Of a stretch of 64,000 nt of DNA, positions 61,821-64,000 are shown piece after piece. Origin of the DNA: IMCC2047 sp041395865 (GTDB lineage: Bacteria; Pseudomonadota; Gammaproteobacteria; Pseudomonadales; IMCC2047); contig JAWKZQ010000013.1 of the NCBI GenBank assembly GCA_041395865.1, forward strand, positions 1-64,000, in the 5' to 3' direction. How positions within the stretch are numbered: the stretch's first letter is position 1; each line of letters begins with the position of its first letter. The notes below the pieces were generated by a model that was given only the letters and a program-made list of their open reading frames with translations, was not told the origin of the DNA and did no database searches. A program made the position numbers and the translations under genes.

Positions 61821-62443
61821 GCTCCCCAGCGGCTTGTAAGTTTTTCCAGCTTCAACAAATCCTCTGGACGATCCACATCCCAGCGCTCCGGCAACTCATG
61901 CCAGCGACAATCGAGCGCCTTCAGTCGTTGCCGTGTTTGCTTCAGTACCTGGTCGCTTCCCCAAGGGATCGATTCGAACAATTCCGGATAAACCATTCGC
62001 ATGCCAATCAGGACATAGCCGCCATCACTGGCGGGCCCCAACACGACATCATTTCCCTGCTGCAACGCCATGAAGGCTTCGTTGAGGTAATGAGCATCCA
62101 GCACAGGACAATCACTCCCGATCACAACGACCTGGCTATAGTGTTGTAGCGTCCGCGCAATGGCCGCCCTCATCCGTTCACCTAAATCGGCGCCCTGTTG
62201 CAGCGAAGGCTTCATCACAGGTGGGCGAAGGTCTTCAAAAAACCCGGTTGAATCGGCAGCATCCGTCCAAAGCTGGACATCGGCAAGACCTATTGTATTG
62301 ATGCTTTCCCACGTATGTCTGAGTAATCGCTTATGAAGCTGGAGGGCTCCGTCCTCACCAAGCGCCGGAATCAGGCGGGTTTTCACCTTTCCTGCACGCG
62401 GCGCTTTGGCAAACTGCAAAATACAGGCGTCGGAGCACGTCAT
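61811..62443 (-). CDS. TIGR04282 family (DUF2064) arsenosugar-type glycosyltransferase
   Basis: A 210-residue nucleotide-diphospho-sugar transferase-like protein. The opening ILQFAKAPRAGKVKTRLIP and the segments VVIGSDCPVLDAHYL and LGPASDGGYVLIGM are the family signature. It is found beside ArsS and TIGR04283 in putative arsenosugar gene sets; a direct reaction is not proven. It starts one base after the stop of the upstream glycosyltransferase. Confidence 0.9.
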   Translation of the reverse strand: MTCSDACILQFAKAPRAGKVKTRLIPALGEDGALQLHKRLLRHTWESINTIGLADVQLWTDAADSTGFFEDLRPPVMKPSLQQGADLGERMRAAIARTLQHYSQVVVIGSDCPVLDAHYLNEAFMALQQGNDVVLGPASDGGYVLIGMRMVYPELFESIPWGSDQVLKQTRQRLKALDCRWHELPERWDVDRPEDLLKLEKLTSRWGASE

Positions 62444-62444
62444 A

Positions 62445-63140
62445 TCAGGGCTGAGAAAGCTTACGGGAGGGGTAATAACGCCGCACCAAATCGTCCGGGT
62501 TGGCGCCCAGGAAAAAACGCAGCCTCAGTTGCCACATCAATAGGATGGTGCGCAGCACGCCCGCTTCCTCCCAACGACGGCTCGATGTCCTGACAGGCTG
62601 CTTCAGGCACAGCGGTCGCGAAATTCGACGTAATCGACGGCTCAGCTCCACATCCTCCATCAAGGCAATCTCAGCAAAACCCGCCAGGCGTTCAAAATGC
62701 TCCCGGCGAATAAAAATAGCCTGATCCCCTGTCGCAATACCGGTGACGCGGGAACGCCAGTTCATCAGGGTTTCGATGAGGCGAAAGCACCGTCGCTGTC
62801 CGCTGAGCCGAACGTTAAAACGTCCCCAGATTCGCGGGCTTGCCTGCATCAACGCCAGCCACTGCTGGGCCGGTTGCGGCAACCAGGTATCGGCATGCAG
62901 GAAGAGCAGCCATTCCCCTGCCGCCTGTGCAGCGCCCCTGTTCATTTGCTGCGCCCTGCCCGGCGGGCATTGCAACACCCGGTCTGCCAGCGATTCGGCT
63001 ATCGACATGCTTTCATCGGTGCTGCCGCCATCCACCACAATGAGTTGATGTCCTGCGCGCCGCAAGGGTTGCAAGTGATCGAGGAAAGCAGGCAATGTAG
63101 CGGCTTCGTTGAGCACCGGCACAATGATACTCAGCAGCAT
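62445..63140 (-). CDS. TIGR04283 family arsenosugar-type glycosyltransferase
   Basis: A 231-residue GT2-type enzyme. LLSIIVPVLNEAATLPAFLD opens it, IVVDGGSTDES is the nucleotide-binding acidic motif and FLHADTWLP the DXD-like metal site; the C-terminus contains MEDVELSRRLRR. I start at ATG 63140, 7 bp after the arsS stop; an ATG at 63239 would overlap arsS by 92 bp with unconserved residues. Belongs with the flanking two genes to one operon. Confidence 0.9.
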   Translation of the reverse strand: MLLSIIVPVLNEAATLPAFLDHLQPLRRAGHQLIVVDGGSTDESMSIAESLADRVLQCPPGRAQQMNRGAAQAAGEWLLFLHADTWLPQPAQQWLALMQASPRIWGRFNVRLSGQRRCFRLIETLMNWRSRVTGIATGDQAIFIRREHFERLAGFAEIALMEDVELSRRLRRISRPLCLKQPVRTSSRRWEEAGVLRTILLMWQLRLRFFLGANPDDLVRRYYPSRKLSQP

Positions 63141-63147
63141 AGCGGGC

Positions 63148-64000
63148 TCAGTCCAGGGCACCGCCACAGCTGCTGCCCTGCCCGGCTGTACAACCGTAAC
63201 AATGATCGGCCACCTGCACCTCCAGCCCCGCCACATCAACGCTCATCAAGTCGCGTAAATGGGTTTTGGGCTTATCGCTGGCAATCATCGGAAGGTGCAG
63301 CATCTGATTGAAATCACAGTCATACACATAGCCCTGCCAATCAACGCTGATGAGTGAGCGACACATCAGTGTTTCCAGGTTATGCGACGCATAATTGTCC
63401 TTCAGTAACGCCATATAGTCATCAAACAGCCCCTTGGAAAGCAGCATACTGCCGAAGCGGCTGATAGGCATGTTCGTGATCACAAAGAGATCGTCAAACT
63501 CAATGTCGTGATGCTGTTTCAATTCGCGTTGATATGCTGCCTTCAGCGCTTCCTGGGCAGGCGGCAGGTTCGGTCCCTGCGGATTGAACACCAAATTCAA
63601 TTTGAGCGGACTGTCGGGGCGGCCATAGCCCAGTTGGTTGAGCTGCTGAAGCGCCAGAATACTGTCGTGAAAAACGCCTTTACCGCGTTGTTTATCAACA
63701 TTCTGCTCGGCATAACAGGGCAAGGAAGCCGTGATCTCAACACCCTGCTCGGCAAGAAACGCTGCCGTGGATTCGAAACCCGGCTCAAGCAGAATCGTCA
63801 GGTTGCAACGATCCATCACGTTGACGCCCAGGGCTCTGGCTTCCGTGACCAGGTAGCGAAAATGCGGATTCATTTCCGGCGCCCCACCCGTCAAATCCAG
63901 CTCACGAATTCCTTTCTTTTCCAGAAATTGAAGCACCAGCTCGACAGTTTGGCGATCCATCAATTCCGTTCGGCGCGGCCCGGCATTCACATGGCAGTGT
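63148..64000 (-). CDS. arsS: arsenosugar biosynthesis radical SAM protein ArsS (5' end beyond window)
   Basis: The visible 283 codons are the C-terminal majority of a radical SAM protein. At the window edge the frame reads HCHVNAGPRRTE, the end of the CxxxCxxC cluster region that binds the 4Fe-4S cluster. The C-terminal DUF3641 ends with HCYGCTAGQGSSCGGA, cysteine-rich as in ArsS. A GTG at 63990 is within the protein, not the true start. The family was linked to arsenosugar synthesis with ArsM; no arsM is visible here. Confidence 0.92.
   Translation of the reverse strand, partial: HCHVNAGPRRTELMDRQTVELVLQFLEKKGIRELDLTGGAPEMNPHFRYLVTEARALGVNVMDRCNLTILLEPGFESTAAFLAEQGVEITASLPCYAEQNVDKQRGKGVFHDSILALQQLNQLGYGRPDSPLKLNLVFNPQGPNLPPAQEALKAAYQRELKQHHDIEFDDLFVITNMPISRFGSMLLSKGLFDDYMALLKDNYASHNLETLMCRSLISVDWQGYVYDCDFNQMLHLPMIASDKPKTHLRDLMSVDVAGLEVQVADHCYGCTAGQGSSCGGALD

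Noticed and set aside
1..64000. CRISPR arrays, transposases, integrases or phage genes
   Set aside because: No regularly spaced repeats and no mobile-element proteins were recognised on either strand.

Overview
The window looks like chromosomal DNA of a flagellated, probably marine gammaproteobacterium. The protein sequences of LysC, AlaS, CsrA, OadGAB and the flagellar genes, and the order alaS-lysC-csrA-tRNA-Ser-tRNA-Arg, are all of gammaproteobacterial type. A Cellvibrionales-like lineage is my best guess, but genus cannot be fixed by eye. I see no insertion sequence, phage gene or CRISPR array.

Region 1 (1-32.2 kb) is an exosortase A (XrtA) exopolysaccharide locus. From 26363 down to 6744 sixteen minus-strand genes run with overlaps or small gaps: outer-membrane export lipoprotein, Wzz-type chain-length protein, tyrosine autokinase, outer-membrane barrel, ExeA-like ATPase, UDP-GlcNAc 2-epimerase, polysaccharide deacetylase, FemAB-like protein, glycosyltransferase, exosortase A, glycosyltransferase, asparagine-synthase-like amidotransferase, sulfotransferase, two more glycosyltransferases and a PaaK-like adenylate-forming enzyme. 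Further left come a sulfotransferase, a methyltransferase, a methyltransferase-kinase fusion on the plus strand, a Wzx-type flippase and two more sulfotransferases, the last cut by the window edge. To the right lie the XrtA-associated acyltransferase, an unrecognised beta-barrel, and the PrsR-PrsK two-component system. Four sulfotransferases suggest a sulfated polymer. No priming sugar transferase, no Wzy polymerase and no PEP-CTERM substrate protein is visible, so the system must continue outside the window.

Region 2 (32.3-44.1 kb) is mostly housekeeping: a PlsC-like acyltransferase, a small PilZ protein, a CDF metal exporter, the oadG-oadA-oadB sodium-pumping oxaloacetate decarboxylase operon, tRNA-Arg(ACG), tRNA-Ser(GCT), csrA, lysC, alaS and an AlkB-type dioxygenase.

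Region 3 (44.2-61.8 kb) is a flagellar cluster. On the minus strand are flgB-C-D-E-F-G-H-I-J-K-L, fliC, flaG and fliD-S-T. On the plus strand are flgA, flgM, flgN and a YcgR-like PilZ brake. Near-consensus sigma-54 sites precede flgB, flgA and fliD, and sigma-28 sites precede fliC and flgM, which fits an RpoN/FliA hierarchy. FlgJ is a short, rod-domain-only form without the muramidase domain.

Region 4 (61.8-64.0 kb) holds three minus-strand genes of the arsenosugar-biosynthesis type: two glycosyltransferases and the radical SAM protein ArsS, whose 5' end is outside the window.
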